Assembly: GCF_964340395.1 (NCBI RefSeq)
Contig: NC_135550.1
Location: forward strand, 62,001-126,000
Reading direction: 5' to 3'
DNA from: Glandiceps talaboti
Lineage: Eukaryota; Hemichordata; Enteropneusta; Spengelidae
Length of the DNA: 64,000 bases
Position 1 is the stretch's first letter, and each line of letters begins with the position of its first letter. This document shows, in pieces, positions 1-13,868 of this stretch. The translations under genes were made by a program, and so were the position numbers. The notes under the pieces are model-generated. The model searched no databases and was not told the DNA's origin. It saw only the letters and a list, made by a program, of their open reading frames with translations.

Positions 1-2877
1 AACTGATCAAAACTGGTCAAAACCTGTGCAAACATATCAAAACCGGTCCAAAACCTGTCCAAACCGGTCCAAACCTGTCCAAACTGGTCAAAAATAGGTG
101 CAAACAACTCAAAACCCGTCAAAACCGATCAAAACTTGTCCAAACCTGTCCAAACCTTTCAAAACCGGTCGAAAACCCATCCAAACTGGTCCAAAGCAGT
201 GCAAACAAGTCAAAACTGATCAAAACCTGTCAAACCGGTCCAAACCGGTCAAAAATAGGTGCAAACAACTCAAAACCCGTCAAAACCGATCAAAACTGGT
301 CAAAACCTGTGCAAACATATCAATAACGGTCAAAACCTTCCAAATTGGTTATAAACAGGTGAAAACAGATCAAAACTGGTCAAAACCTGTCAAAACCGGT
401 TCAAACCTGTCGAAACCTATCGAAACCAGTCAACACAGGTTTAAAACCGGTCAAAACTGATCAAAACTGGTCAAAACCTGTCGCAAATCGGTTTAAAACC
501 AGTGAAATCAGGTCAAAACCTGTGCAAACCTGTCAAACCGGTCCAAACCGGTCAAAAATAGGTGCAAACAACTCAAAACCCGTCAAAACCGATCAAAACT
601 TGTCAAAACCTGTCCAAACCTTTCAAAACCGGTCCAGAACGGTCGAAAACCAGTGCAAACAAGTCAAAACTAATCAAAACCAGTCAAAACTGATCAAAAC
701 CAGTCAACACTGGTTTTAAACCGGTCAAAACTGATCAAAACTGGTCAAAACCTGTGCAAACATATCAAAACCGGTCCAAAACCTGTCCAAACCGGTTCAA
801 ACCTGTCCAAACTGGTCAAAAATAGGTGCAAACAACTCAAAACCCGTCAAAACCGATCAAAACTTGTCAAAACCTGTCCAAACCTTTCAAAACCGGTCGA
901 GAACCCATCCAAACTGGTCCAAAACCAGTGCAAACAAGTCGAAACTGATCAAAACCAGTCAACACCGGTTTAAAACCGATCAAAACTGGTCAAAACCTGT
1001 CGCAAACCGGTTTAAAACCAGTGAAAACTGGTCAAAACCTGTGCAAACAGGTCAAACCTCTCCAAACCGGTCAAAAACCTATACAAACCTGTCTAAAATA
1101 GGTGCAAAACCCGTCAAAACCAGTCAAAACTTTTCCAAACCTGTCCAAACCTGTCAAAACCGGTCCAAACCGGTCGAAAACCTATCGAAACTGGTCCAAA
1201 ACCAGTGCAAACAAGTCAAAACTGATCAAAACCTATCAATCCGGTCCAAACCGGTCAAAACTAGGTGCAAACAACTCAAAACCCGTCAAAACCGATCAAA
1301 ACTTGTCAAAACCTGTCCAAACCTTTAATAACCGGTCCAGAACGGTCGAAAACCAGTGCAAACAAGTCAAAACTAATCAAAACCAGTCAACACTGGTTTT
1401 AAACAAGTCAAAACTGATCAAAACCAGTCAACACTGGTTTTAAACCGGTCAAAACTGATCAAAACTGGTCAAAACCTGTGCAAACATATCAAAACCGGTC
1501 CAAAACCTGTCCAAACCGGTCCAAACCTGTCCAAACTGGTCAAAAATAGGTGCAAACAACTCAAAACCCGTCAAAACCGATCAAAACTTGTCCAAACCTG
1601 TCCAAACCTTTCAAAACCGGTCGAAAACCCATCCAAACTGGTCCAAAGCAGTGCAAACAAGTCAAAACTGATCAAAACCTGTCAAACCGGTCCAAACCGG
1701 TCAAAAATAGGTGCAAACAACTCAAAACCCGTCAAAACCGATCAAAACTGGTCAAAACCTGTGCAAACATATCAATAACGGTCAAAACCTTCCAAATTGG
1801 TTATAAACAGGTGAAAACAGATCAAAACTGGTCAAAACCTGTCAAAACCGGTTCAAACCTGTCGAAACCTATCGAAACCAGTCAACACAGGTTTAAAACC
1901 GGTCAAAACTGATCAAAACTGGTCAAAACCTGTCGCAAATCGGTTTAAAACCAGTGAAATCAGGTCAAAACCTGTGCAAACCTGTCAAACCGGTCCAAAC
2001 CGGTCAAAAATAGGTGCAAACAACTCAAAACCCGTCAAAACCGATCAAAACTTGTCAAAACCTGTCCAAACCTTTCAAAACCGGTCCAGAACGGTCGAAA
2101 ACCAGTGCAAACAAGTCAAAACTAATCAAAACCAGTCAAAACTGATCAAAACCAGTCAACACTGGTTTTAAACCTGTCAAAACTGATCAAAACTGGTCAA
2201 AACCTGTGCAAACATATCAAAACCGGTCCAAAACCTGTCCAAACCGGTTCAAACCTGTCCAAACTGGTCAAAAATAGGTGCAAACAACTCAAAACCCGTC
2301 AAAACCGATCAAAACTTGTCAAAACCTGTCCAAACCTTTCAAAACCGGTCGAGAACCCATCCAAACTGGTCCAAAACCAGTGCAAACAAGTCGAAACTGA
2401 TCAAAACCAGTCAACACCGGTTTAAAACCGATCAAAACTGGTCAAAACCTGTCGCAAACCGGTTTAAAACCAGTGAAAACTGGTCAAAACCTGTGCAAAC
2501 AGCTGGTCAAACCTCTCCAAACCGGTCAAAAACCTATACAAACCTGTCTAAAATAGGTGCAAAACCCGTCAAAACCAGTCAAAACGTTTCCAAACCTGTC
2601 CAAACCTGTCAAAACCGGTCCAAACCGGTCGAAAACCTATCGAAACTGGTCCAAAACCAGTGCAAACAAGTCAAAACTGATCAAAACCTATCAATCCGGT
2701 CCAAACCGGTCAAAACTAGGTGCAAACAACTCAAAACCCGTCAAAACCGATCAAAACTTGTCAAAACCTGTCCAAACCTTTAATAACCGGTCCAGAACGG
2801 TCGAAAACCAGTGCAAACAAGTCAAAACTAATCAAAACCAGTCAAAACTGATCAAAACCAGTCAACACTGGTTTTAA
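1..2877. repeat. Higher-order repeat of 1452 bp in satellite A (two near-identical copies)
   Basis: Sequence from position 1 recurs from position 1453; landmarks at 98, 522 and 864 recur at 1550, 1974 and 2316, each 1452 bp later. Copy 2 differs by a few substitutions, a small insertion near 2502 and a 21-bp loss near its right end. A third copy starts near 2878 but diverges after about 200 bp. The near identity points to recent amplification of the larger block, unlike the diverged 10-bp units within it. Confidence 0.9.
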
Positions 2878-4799
2878 ACCGGTCAAAACTGATCAAAACT
2901 GGTCAAAACCTGTGCAAACATATCAAAACCGGTCCAAAACCTGTCCAAACCGGTCCAAACCTGTCCAAACTGGTCAAAAATAGGTGCAAACAACTCAAAA
3001 CCCGTCAAAACCGATCAAAACTTGTCAAAACCTGTCCAAACCTTTCAAAACCGGTCGAGAACCCATCCAAACTGGTCAAAAACCAGTGCAAACTTAAGTC
3101 GAAACTGATCAAAACCAGTCAACACCGGTTTAAAACCGATCAAAACTGATCAAAACTGGTCAAAACCTGTGCAAACAGGTCAAACCTCTCCAAACCGGTC
3201 AAAAACCTATCTAAAGCTGTCCAAAATAGGTGCAAAACCCGTCAAAACCAGTCAAACATATCCAAACCTGTCAAAACCGGTCCAAACCGGTCGAAAACCT
3301 ATCGAAACTGGTCCAAAACCAGTGCAAACAATTCAAAACTAATCAAAACCAGTCAACACTGGTTTTAAACCAGTCAAAACTGGTCAAAACCTGTACAAAC
3401 ATATCAAAACCGGTCCAAAACCTGTCCAAACCGGTCCAAACCTGTCCAAAACCATTTCAAACCGGTCACAACCTGTCCAAACCGGTCCACAACCATTGCA
3501 AACAAGACAAAAAAGGTCAAAACCTGTCCATACCGGTTTTAAACCAGTCAAATCCGATCATAATTAGTTAAAACATAAACAATACTGTCAAAACCCGACC
3601 AAACCGCAAACCGGTCGACACCTTTCCAAACCTGTTGTGTACAGGTTTAAATGAGTCAAAACCTGAGCAAACCTGTCCAAACGGTCCAAACCGGTCGAAA
3701 ACCTATACAAGGCGGACCAAAACTGGTGAAAATGAGTCAATACCGGTCAAAACCTTCCAAATTGGTTATAAACAGGTGAAAAAAGATCAAAACTGGTCAA
3801 ACCTGTCGAAACCTATCGAAACCATTCCAAAACTGGTGAAAACAAGTCAAAACCGATCAAAACCAGTCAACACCGGTTTAAAACCGATCAAAACTGGTCA
3901 AAACCTGTCGCAAACCGGTTTAAAACCAGTAAAAACTGGTCAAAAACCTGTGCAAACAGGTCAAACCTCTCCAAACCGGTCAAAAACCTATCCAAACCTG
4001 TCCAAAATAGGTGCAAAACCCGTCAAAACCAGTCAAAATTTTCCAAACCTGTCCAAACCTGTCCAAACCGGTCCAAACCGGTCGAAAACCTATCGAAACT
4101 GGTCCAAAACCAGTGCAAACAAGTCAAAATTGATCAAAACCTGTCAATCCGGTCCAAACCGGTCAAAACTAGGTGCAAACAACTGATCAAACCCCGTCAA
4201 AACCGATCAAAACTTGTCAAAACCTGTCCAAACCTTTCATAACCGGTCCAAACCGGTCGAAAACCAGTGCAAACAATTCAAAACTAATCAAAAACAGTCA
4301 ACACTGGTTTTAAACCGGTCAAAACTGATCAAAACTGGTCAAAACCTGTGCAAACATATCAATACCGGTCAAAACCTTCCAAATTGGTTATAAACAGGTG
4401 AAAACAGATCAAAACTGGTCAAAACCTGTCAAAACTGGTTCAAACCTGTCGAAACCTATCGAAAACATTCCAAAACTGGTGAAAACAAGTCAAAACCGAT
4501 CAAAACTGATCAACACCGGTTTAAAACCGATCAAAACTGGTCAAAACCTGTCGCAAACCGGTTTAAAACCAGTGAAAACTGGTCAAAACTTGTCGCAAAC
4601 CGGTTTAAAACCAGTGAAATCTGGTCAAAACCTGTTCAAACCTGTCAAACCGGTCCAAACCGGTCAAAAATAGGTGCAAACAACTCAAAACCCGTCAAAA
4701 CCGATCAAAACTTGTCCAAACCTGTCCAAACCTTTCAAAACCGGTCCAAACCGGTCGAAAACCAGTGCAAACAAGTCAAAACTAATCAAAACCAGTCAA

Positions 4800-6968
4800 C
4801 ACTGGTTTTAAACAGGTGAAAACAGATCAAAACTGGTCAAAACCTGTCAAAACTGGTTCAAACCTGTCAAAACCTATCGAAAACATTCCAAAACTGGTAA
4901 AAACAAGTCAAAACCGATCAAAACCAGTCAACACCGGTTTAAAACCGATCAAAACTGGTCCAAAACCTGTCCAAACCGGTTTAAACCTGTCCAAAACCAT
5001 TCCAAACCGGTCACAACCTGTCCAAACCGGTTTATAACCAGTGAAAACTGGTCAAAACCTGTGCAAACAGGTCAAACCTCTCCAAACCGGTCAAAAAATA
5101 TCCAAACCTGTCCAAAATAGGTGCAAAACCCGTCAAAACCAGTCAAAACTTTTCCAAACCTATCCAAAGCTGTCAAAACTGGTCCAAACCGGTCGAAACC
5201 TATCGAAACTGGTCCAAAACCAGTGTAAACAAGTCAAAACTGATCAAAACCAGTCAACACCGTTTTAAAACCGGTCAAAACTGATCAAAACTGGTCAAAA
5301 CCTGTCAAAACCGGTTCAAACCTGTCGAAACCTATCGAAACCAGTCAACACAGGTTTAAAACCAGTCAAAACTGATTGAAACTGGTCAAAACATGTCGCA
5401 AACCGGTTTAAAACCAGTGAAATCAAGTCAAAACCTGTGCAAACCTGTCAAACCGGTCCAAACCGATCAAAACTGATCAACACCGGTTTAAAACCGATCA
5501 AAACTGGTCAAAACCTGTCGCAAACCGGTTTAAAACCAGTGAAAACTGGTCAAAACCTGTCGCAAACCGGTTTAAAACCAGTGAAATCTGGTCAAAACCT
5601 GTTCAAACCTGTCAAACCGGTCCAAACCGGTCAAAAATAGGTGCAAACAACTCAAAACCCGTCAAAACCGATCAAAACTTGTCAAAACCTGTCCAAACCT
5701 TTCAAAACCGGTCCAAACCGGTCGAAAACCAGTGCAAACAAGTCAAAACTAATCAAAACCAGTCAACACTGGTTTTAAACAGGTGAAAACAGATCAAAAC
5801 TGGTCCAAAACCTGTCAAAACTGGTTCAAACCTGTCAAAACCTATCGAAAACATTCCAAAACTGGTAAAAACAAGTCAAAACCGATCAAAACCAGTCAAC
5901 ACCGGGTTAAAACCGATCAAAACTGGTCCAAAACCTGTCCAAACCGGTTTAAACCTGTCCAAAACCATTCCAAACCGGTCACAACCTGTCCAAACCGGTT
6001 TATAACCAGTGAAAACTGGTCAAAACCTGTGCAAACAGGTCAAACCTCTCCAAACCGGTCAAAAAATATCCAAACCTGTCCAAAATAGGTGCAAAACCCG
6101 TCAAAACCTTTCAAAACTTTTCCAAACCTATCCAAAGCTGTCAAAACTGGTCCAAACCGGTCGAAACCTATCGAAACTGGTCCAAAACCAGTGCAAACAA
6201 GTCAAAACTGATCAAAACCAGTCAACACCGTTTTAAAACCGGTCAAAACTGATCAAAACTGGTCAAAACCTGTCAAGACCGGTTCAAACCTGTCGAAACC
6301 TATCGAAACCAGTCAACACAGGTTTAAAACCGGTCAAAACTGATTGAAACTGGTCAAAACATGTCGCAAACCAGTTTAAAACCAGTGAAATCAAGTCAAA
6401 ACCTGTGCAAACCTGTCAAACCGGTCCAAACCGGTCAAAAATAGGTGCAAACAACTCAAAACCCGTCAAAACCGATCAAAACTTGTCAAAACCTGTCCAA
6501 ACCTTTCAAAACCGGTCCAAAACGGTCGAAAACCAGTGCAAACAAGTCAAAACTAATCAAAACCAGTCAACACCGTTTTAAAACCGGTCAAAACTGATCA
6601 AAACTGGTCAAAACCTGTCAAGACCGGTTCAAACCTGTCGAAACCTATCGAAACCAGTCAACACAGGTTTAAAACCGGTCAAAACTGATTGAAACTGGTC
6701 AAAACATGTCGCAAACCAGTTTAAAACCAGTGAAATCAAGTCAAAACCTGTGCAAACCTGTCAAACCGGTCCAAACCGGTCAAAAATAGGTGCAAACAAC
6801 TCAAAACCCGTCAAAACCGATCAAAACTTGTCAAAACCTGTCCAAACCTTTCAAAACCGGTCCAAAACGGTCGAAAACCAGTGCAAACAAGTCAAAACTA
6901 ATCAAAACCAGTCAACACTGGTTTTAAACAAGTCAAAACTGATCAAAACCAGTCAACACTGGTTTTAA
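4800..6968. repeat. Further higher-order copies in satellite A (~968 bp and ~345 bp)
   Basis: Landmarks at 4816, 5041 and 5268 recur at 5783, 6009 and 6236, a spacing of 967-968 bp. Inside this block the CAACACCG junction at ~6223 recurs at ~6568 (345 bp) and, in altered form, ~343 bp further on. Several nested amplification lengths therefore coexist in one array. Confidence 0.75.
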
Positions 6969-9900
6969 ACAGGTCAAAACTGATCAAAACTGGTCAAAAC
7001 CTGTGCAATCATATCAAAACCGGTCCAAAACATGTCCAAACCGGTCCAAACCTGTCCAAACCGGTCAAAAATAGGTGCAAACAACTCAAAACCCGTCAAA
7101 ACCGATCAAAACTTGTCAAAACCTGTCAAAACTTTTCAAAACCGGTCGAAAACCCATCCAAACTGGTCTAAAACCAGTGCAAACAAGTCGAAACTGATCA
7201 AAACCAGTCAACACCGGTTTTAAACCGATCAAAACTGATCAAAACTGGTCAAAACCTGTCGCAAACCGGTTTAAAACCAGTGAAAACCGGTCAAAACCTG
7301 TGCAAACAGGTCAAACCTCTCCAAACCGGTCAAAAACCTATCCAAACCTGTCTAAAATAGGTGCAAAACCGTCAAAACCAGTCAAAACTTTTCCAAACCT
7401 GTCAAAACCGGTCCAAACAGGTTGAAAACCTATCGAAACTGGTCCAAAACCAGTGCAAACAAGTCAAAACTGATCAAAACCTGTCAAACCGGTCCAAACC
7501 GGTCAAAAATAGGTGCAAACAACTCAAAACCCGTCAAAACCGATCAAAACTTGTCAAAACCTGTCCAAACCTTTCATAACCGGTTTTGAACCGGTCAAAA
7601 CTGATCAAAACTGGTCAAAACCTGTGCAAACATATCAAAACCGGTCCAAAACCTGTCCAAACCGGTCCAAACCTGTCCAAAACCATTGCAAACAAGACAA
7701 AAAAGGTCAAAACCTGACCATACAGGTTTTAAACCAGTCAAATCCGATCATAATTAGTTAAAACATAAACAATACTGTCAAAACCCGACCAAACCGCAAA
7801 CCGGTCGACACCTTTCCAAACATGTTGTGTACAGGTTTAAATGAGTCAAAACCTGTGCAAACCTGTCCAAACTGTCCAAACCGGTCGAAAACCTATCCAA
7901 GGCGGACCAAAACTGGTAAAAATGAGTCAATACCGGTCAAAACCTTCCAAATTGGTTATAAACAGGTGAAAACAGATCAAAACTGGTCAAAACCTGTCAA
8001 AACTGGTTCAAACCTGTCGAAACCTATCGAAAACATTCCAAAACTGGTGAAAACAAGTCAAAACCTATCAAAACCAGTCAACACCGGTTTAAAACCGATC
8101 AAAACTGGTCAAAACCTGTCGCAAACCTGTTTAAAACCAGTGAAAACTGGTCAAAACCTGTCGCAAACCGGTTTAAAACCAGTGAAAACTGGTCAAAACC
8201 TGTGCAAACAGGTCAAACCTCTCCAAACCGGTCAAAAACCTATCCAAACCAGTCCAAAATAGGTGCAAAACCCGTCAAAACTTTTCCAAACCTGTCCAAA
8301 CCTGTCAAAACCGGTCCAAACCGGTCGAAAACCTATCGAAACTGGTCCAAAACCAGTGCAAACAAGTCAAAACTGATCAAAACCTGTCAAACCGGTCCAA
8401 ACCGGTCAAAAATAGGTGCAAACAACTCAAAACCCGTCAAAACCGATCAAAACTTGTCAAAACCTGTCCAAACCTTTCAAAACCGGTCCAGAACGGTCGA
8501 AAACCAGTGCAAACAAGTCAAAACTAATCAAAACCAGTCAACACTGGTTTTAAACAAGTCAAAACTGATCAAAACCAGTCAACACTGGTTTTAAACCGGT
8601 CAAAACTGATCAAAACTGGTCAAAACCTGTGCAAACATATCAAAACCGGTCCAAAACCTGTCCAAACCGGTCCAAACCTGTCCAAACCTGTCCAAAATAG
8701 GTGCAAAACCAGTCAAAACCAGTCAAACCTATCCAAACCTGTCAAAACCGGTCAAAACCGGTCGAAAACCTATCGAAACTGGTCCAAAACCAGTGCAAAC
8801 AAGTCAAAACTGATCAAAACCAGTCAACACCGTTTTAAAACCGGTCAAAACTGATCAAAACTGGTCAAAACCTGTCAAAACCGGTTCAAACCTGTTGAAA
8901 CCTATCGAAACCAGTCAACACAGGTTTAAAACCGGTCAAAACTGATCAAAACTGGTCAAAACCTGTCGCAAACCGGTCCATTTTCATTTTCAATTGCAAA
9001 TCAATTTTCATTTCAAACTCAATTTCACTTTCATTTTCATTTGCAAATCGATTTTCATTTCAAATTCGTTTTCACTTCCATTTTCATTAACAAATTGATT
9101 TTCATTTGAAATTCATTTTCAATTTCATTTGCAAAATGATTTTCATTTAAATTCGTTTTCACTTCCATTTTTATTTACAAATCGATTTTCATTTCAAATT
9201 CGTTTTCATTTCCATTTTCAATTGCAAATCAATTTTCATTTCAATCTCAATTTCACTTTCATTTTCATATGCAAATCGACTTTCATTTTTAATTCATTTT
9301 CATTTTCATTTGCAAATTGATTTTCATTTCAAATTCGTTTTCACTTTCATTTGGAAATTCATTTTCATTTCAAATTCGTTTTCACTTCCATTTTCATTTA
9401 CAAATTGATTTTTATTTCAAACTCAATTTCACTTTCATTTTCATTTCGAAATCGACTATCATTTGTAATTCATTTTCACTTTCATTTGCAAATCGTTTTT
9501 CATTTCAAATTCGTTTTCAATTTCATTATCATTTGCAAATCGATTTTCATTTCAAATTCATTTTCACTTTCCTTTGCAAATCGATTTTCATTTGAAATTC
9601 GTTTTCACTTGCATTTTCATTTACAAATCGACTTTCATTTCAAATTCGTCTTCATTTCCATTTTCATTTACAAATTGATTTTCATTTCAAACTCAATTTC
9701 ACTTTCATTTTCATTTGGAAATCGACTTTCATTTGTAATTCATTTTCACTTCCATTTGCAAATCGATTTTCATTTGAAATTCGTTTTCACTTGCATTTTC
9801 ATTTACAAATCTACTTTCATTTCAAATTCGTCTTCATTTCCATTTTCATTTGCAAATCGATTTTCATGTTCACTTCCATTTTTAATTGCAAATCAATTTT

Positions 9901-10899
9901 CATTTCAAATTCAATTTCACTTTCATTTTCATTTGCAAAATCGACTTTCATTTTAAGATCATTTTCACTTTCATTTGGAAATTCATTTTCATTTCAAATT
10001 CGTTTTCACTTCCATTTTCATTTACAAATTGATTTTCATTTCGAATTCGTTTTCACTTCCTTTTTTATTTGCAATTGATTTTTATTTCAAATTCGTTTTT
10101 ACTTCATTTTCATTTACAAATCGATTTTCATTTTAAATTCGTTTTCATTTCCATTTTGAATTGCAAATCAATTTTCATTTCAAACTCAATATCACTTTCA
10201 TTTTCATTTGCAAAATCGACTTTCATTTTAAGATCATTTTCACTTTCATTTGGAAATTCATTTTCATTTCGAATTCGTTTTCACTTCCTTTTTTATTTGC
10301 AATTGATTTTTATTTCAAATTCGTTTTACTTCATTTTCATTTACAAATCGATTTTCATTTTAAATTCGTTTTCATTTCCATTTTGAATTGCAAATCAATT
10401 TTCATTTCAAACTCAATATCACTTCCATTTTCATTTGCAAATCGACTTTCATTTCAAATTCGTCTTCATTTCCATTTTCATTTACAAATTGATTTTCATT
10501 TCAAACTCAATTTCACTTTCATTTTCATTTGTAAATCGACTTTCATTTTTAATTCATTTTCATTTTCCTTTGCAGATCGATTTTCATTTCAAATTCGTTT
10601 TCACTTTCATTTGGAAATTCATTTTCATTTCAAATTCGTTTTCACTTCCATTTTCATTTACAAATTGATTTTCCTTTTTAAACTCAATTTCACTTTCATT
10701 TTCATTTGCAAATCGACTTTCATTTGTAATTCATTTTCACTTTCATTTGCAAATCGATTTTCATTTCAAATTCGTTTTTACTTCAAATTTCCTTTGCAGA
10801 TCGATTTTCATTTCAAATTCGTTTTCACTTTCATTTGAAATTCATTTTCATTTCAAATTCGTTTTCACTTCCATTTTCTTTTACAAATTGATTTTCATT

Positions 10900-13020
10900 T
10901 CAAATTCATGTTCAATTTCATTTGCAAATTGATTTTCATTTTAAATTCGTTTTCGCTTTTATTTTCATTTGGAAATCGACTTTCATTTGTAATTCATTTT
11001 CACTTTCATTTGCAAATCGATTTTCATTTCAAATTCGTTTTTACTTCAAATTTCCTTTGCAGATCGATTTTCATTTCAAATTTGTTTTCACTTTCATTTG
11101 GAAATTGATTTTCATTTCAAATTCGTTTTCACTTCCATTTTCTTTTACAAATTGATTTTCATTTGAAATTCATGTTCAATTTCATTTGCAAATTGATTTT
11201 CATTTTAAATTCGTTTTCGCTTTTATTTTCATTTGCTAATCGATTTTCATTTCTAATTCGTTTTTATTTCCATTTTCATTTGCAAATCGATTTGCATTTC
11301 AAATTTGTTTTCCATTCCATTTTCATTTGCAAATCGATTTTCCTTTCAAATTTATTTTCAGGTTCATTTGCAAATTTATTTTCATTTCAAATTCGTTTTC
11401 ACTTCCATTTTCATTTACAAATCGATTTTCATTTCAAATTCGTTTTCATTTCCATTTTCAATTGCAAATCAATTTTCATTTCAAACTCAATTTTACTTTC
11501 ATTTTCATTTGCAAATCGACTTTCATTTTTAGTTCATTTTCATTTTCATTTGCAAATTGATTTTCATTTCAAATTCGTTTTCACTTCCATTTTCATTTAC
11601 ATATTGATTTTCATTTCAAACTCAATTTCATTTTCACTTTCATTTGCAAATCATTTTTCATTTCAAATTCGTTTTCAATTTCATTATCTTTTGCAAATCG
11701 ATTTTCATTTAAAATTCATTTTCACTTTCCTTTGCAAATCGATTTTCATTTGAAATTCGTTTTCACTTGCATTTTCATTTACAAATCGACTTTCATTTCA
11801 AATTCGTCTTCATTTCCATTTTGAATTGCAAATCAATTTTCATTTCAAACTCAATATCACTTCTATTTTCATTTGCAAATCGATTTTACTTTCAAATTCA
11901 TTTTCACGTTCATTTGCAAATTGATTTTCATTTCAAATTCGTTTTCACTTCCATTTTCATTTACAAATCGATTTTCATTTCAAATTCGTTTTCATTTCCA
12001 TTTTCAATTGCAAATCAATTTTCATTTCAAACACAATATCACTTTCATTTTCATTTGTAAATCGACTTTCATTTTTAATTCATTTTCATTTTCCTTTGCA
12101 GATCGATTTTCATTTCAAATTCGTTTTCACTTTCATTTGGAAATTCATTTTCATTTCAAATTCGTTTTCACTTCCATTTTCATTTACAAATTGATTTTCA
12201 TTTCAAACTCAATTTCACTTTCATTTTCATTTGCAAATCGACTTTCATTTGTAATTCATTTTCACTTTCATTTGCAAATCGATTTTCATTTCAAATTCGT
12301 TTTTACTTCAAATTTCCTTTGCAGATCGATTTTCATTTCAAATTCGTTTTCACTTTCATTTGGAAATTCATTTTCATTTCAAATTCGTTTTCACTTCCAT
12401 TTTCTTTTACAAATTGATTTTCATTTGAAATTCATGTTCAATTTCATTTGCAAATTGATTTTCATTTTAAATTCGTTTTCGCTTTTATTTTCATTTGCTA
12501 ATCGATTTTCATTTCTAATTCGTTTTTATTTCCATTTTCATTTGCAAATCGATTTGCATTTCAAATTTGTGTTCCATTCCATTTTCATTTGCAAATCGAT
12601 TTTCCTTTCAAATTTATTTTCAGGTTCATTTGCAAATTTATTTTCATTTCAAATTCGTTTTCACTTCCATTTTCATTTACAAATCGATTTTCATTTCAAA
12701 TTCGTTTTCATTTCCATTTTCAATTGCAAATCAATTTTCATTTCAAACTCAATTTCACTTTCATTTTCATTTGCAAATCGACTTTCATTTTTAATTCATT
12801 TTCATTTTCATTTGCAAATTGATTTTCATTTCAAATTCGTTTTCACTTCCATTTTCATTTACAAATTGATTTTCATTTCAAACTCAATTTCATTTTCACT
12901 TTCATTTGCAAATCATTTTTCATTTCAAATTCGTTTTCAATTACATTATCTTTTGCAAATCGATTTTCATTTAAAATTCATTTTCACTTTCCTTTGCAAA
13001 TCGATTTTCATTTGAAATTC
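10900..13020. repeat. 1262-bp higher-order duplication in satellite B
   Basis: Landmarks at 11305, 11327, 11532 and 11753 recur at 12567, 12589, 12794 and 13015, all offset by 1262 bp, with only scattered substitutions. This marks a recent block duplication inside the otherwise diverged 47-bp array. Confidence 0.85.
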
Positions 13021-13847
13021 GTTTTCACTTGCATTTTCATTTACAAATCGACTTTCATTTCAAATTCGTCTTCATTTCCATTTTCATTTACAAATTGATT
13101 TTCATTTCAAACTCATTTTCACTTTCATTTTGATTTGGAAATCGACTTTCATTTGTAATTCATTTTCTCTTTCATTTGCAAATCGATTTTCATTTGAAAT
13201 TCGTTTTCACTTGCATTTTCATTTGCAAATCGATTTTCATTTCAAATTCGTTTTCACTTTTATTTGCAAATTGATTTTCATTTCAAATTCGTTTTCGCTT
13301 TTATTTTCATTTGCAAATCGATTTTCATTTCAAATTCGTTTTCACTTTTATTTGCAAATTGATTTTCATTTCTAATTCGTTTTCACTTCCATTTTCATTT
13401 GCAAATCGATTTTCATTTCAAATTCAATTCCATTTTCATTTGCAAATCGATTTTCCTTTCAAATTCATTTTCACGTTCATTTGCAAATTGATTTTCATTT
13501 CAAATTCGTTTTCACTTCCATTTTCATTTACAAATCGATTTTCATTTCAAATTCGTTTTCATTTCCATTTTGAATTGCAAGTCAATTTTCATTTCAAACT
13601 CAATTTCACTTTCATTTTCATTTGCAAATCGACTTTCATTTTTAATTTATTTTCACGTTCATTTGCAAATTGATTTTCATTTCAAATTCGTTTTCACTTC
13701 CATTTTCATTTACAAATCGATTTTCATTTTAAATTCGTTTTCATTTCCATTTTCAATTGCAAATCAATTTTCATTTTAAACTCAATATCACTTTCATTTT
13801 CATTTGCAAATCGACTTTCATTTTTAATTCATTTTCATTTTCCTTTG

Positions 13848-13868
13848 CAGATCGATTTTTATTTCATA
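13848..13868 (+). repeat. Left copy of 21-bp direct repeat flanking the island
   Basis: A 21-mer beginning CAGATCGATT and ending ATTTCATA. It is satellite B sequence and is repeated exactly at 17041-17061 on the far side of the unique island. An uninterrupted paralogous stretch near 19650-19870 contains it once. Confidence 0.9.

Larger units (their letters stand above)
1..8979. repeat. Satellite A: phased ~10-11 bp A-tract tandem array
   Basis: Nine kilobases of short units of the form AAAACYGGTC, AAAACCTGTC, AAACCGGTCC and AAAACTGATC, each 10 or 11 bp long. Runs of three or four A recur about every 10-10.5 bp. The plus strand is A- and C-rich and poor in G. The array is already under way at the window edge, so its left end is not seen. 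Open frames here read as endlessly permuted SKPVKTGPN-type peptides in several frames, which is what a short non-triplet repeat without TAA/TAG/TGA produces; none looks like a gene. Confidence 0.97.
8980..13868. repeat. Satellite B, segment 1: ~47 bp composite T-rich array
   Basis: Tandem array whose commonest unit is three modules of 17, 12 and 18 bp, each beginning TTTTCA: TTTTCATTTCAAATTCG, TTTTCACTTCCA and TTTTCATTTGCAAATCGA. Modules are shuffled, dropped or replaced (for example TTTTCAATTGCAAATCAA). The plus strand is about half T and has very little G, mostly in TTCG, TTGC and ATCGA. It starts with no spacer directly after satellite A. Because the T-rich strand rarely makes stop codons, all three plus frames stay open for long stretches. 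Confidence 0.97.

Noticed and set aside
98-8594. Open frames of 60-183 codons in satellite A (SKPVKTGPNRSK-type)
   Set aside because: They follow the 10-11 bp repeat in whichever frame lacks stops, overlap each other, and have no non-repeat content.
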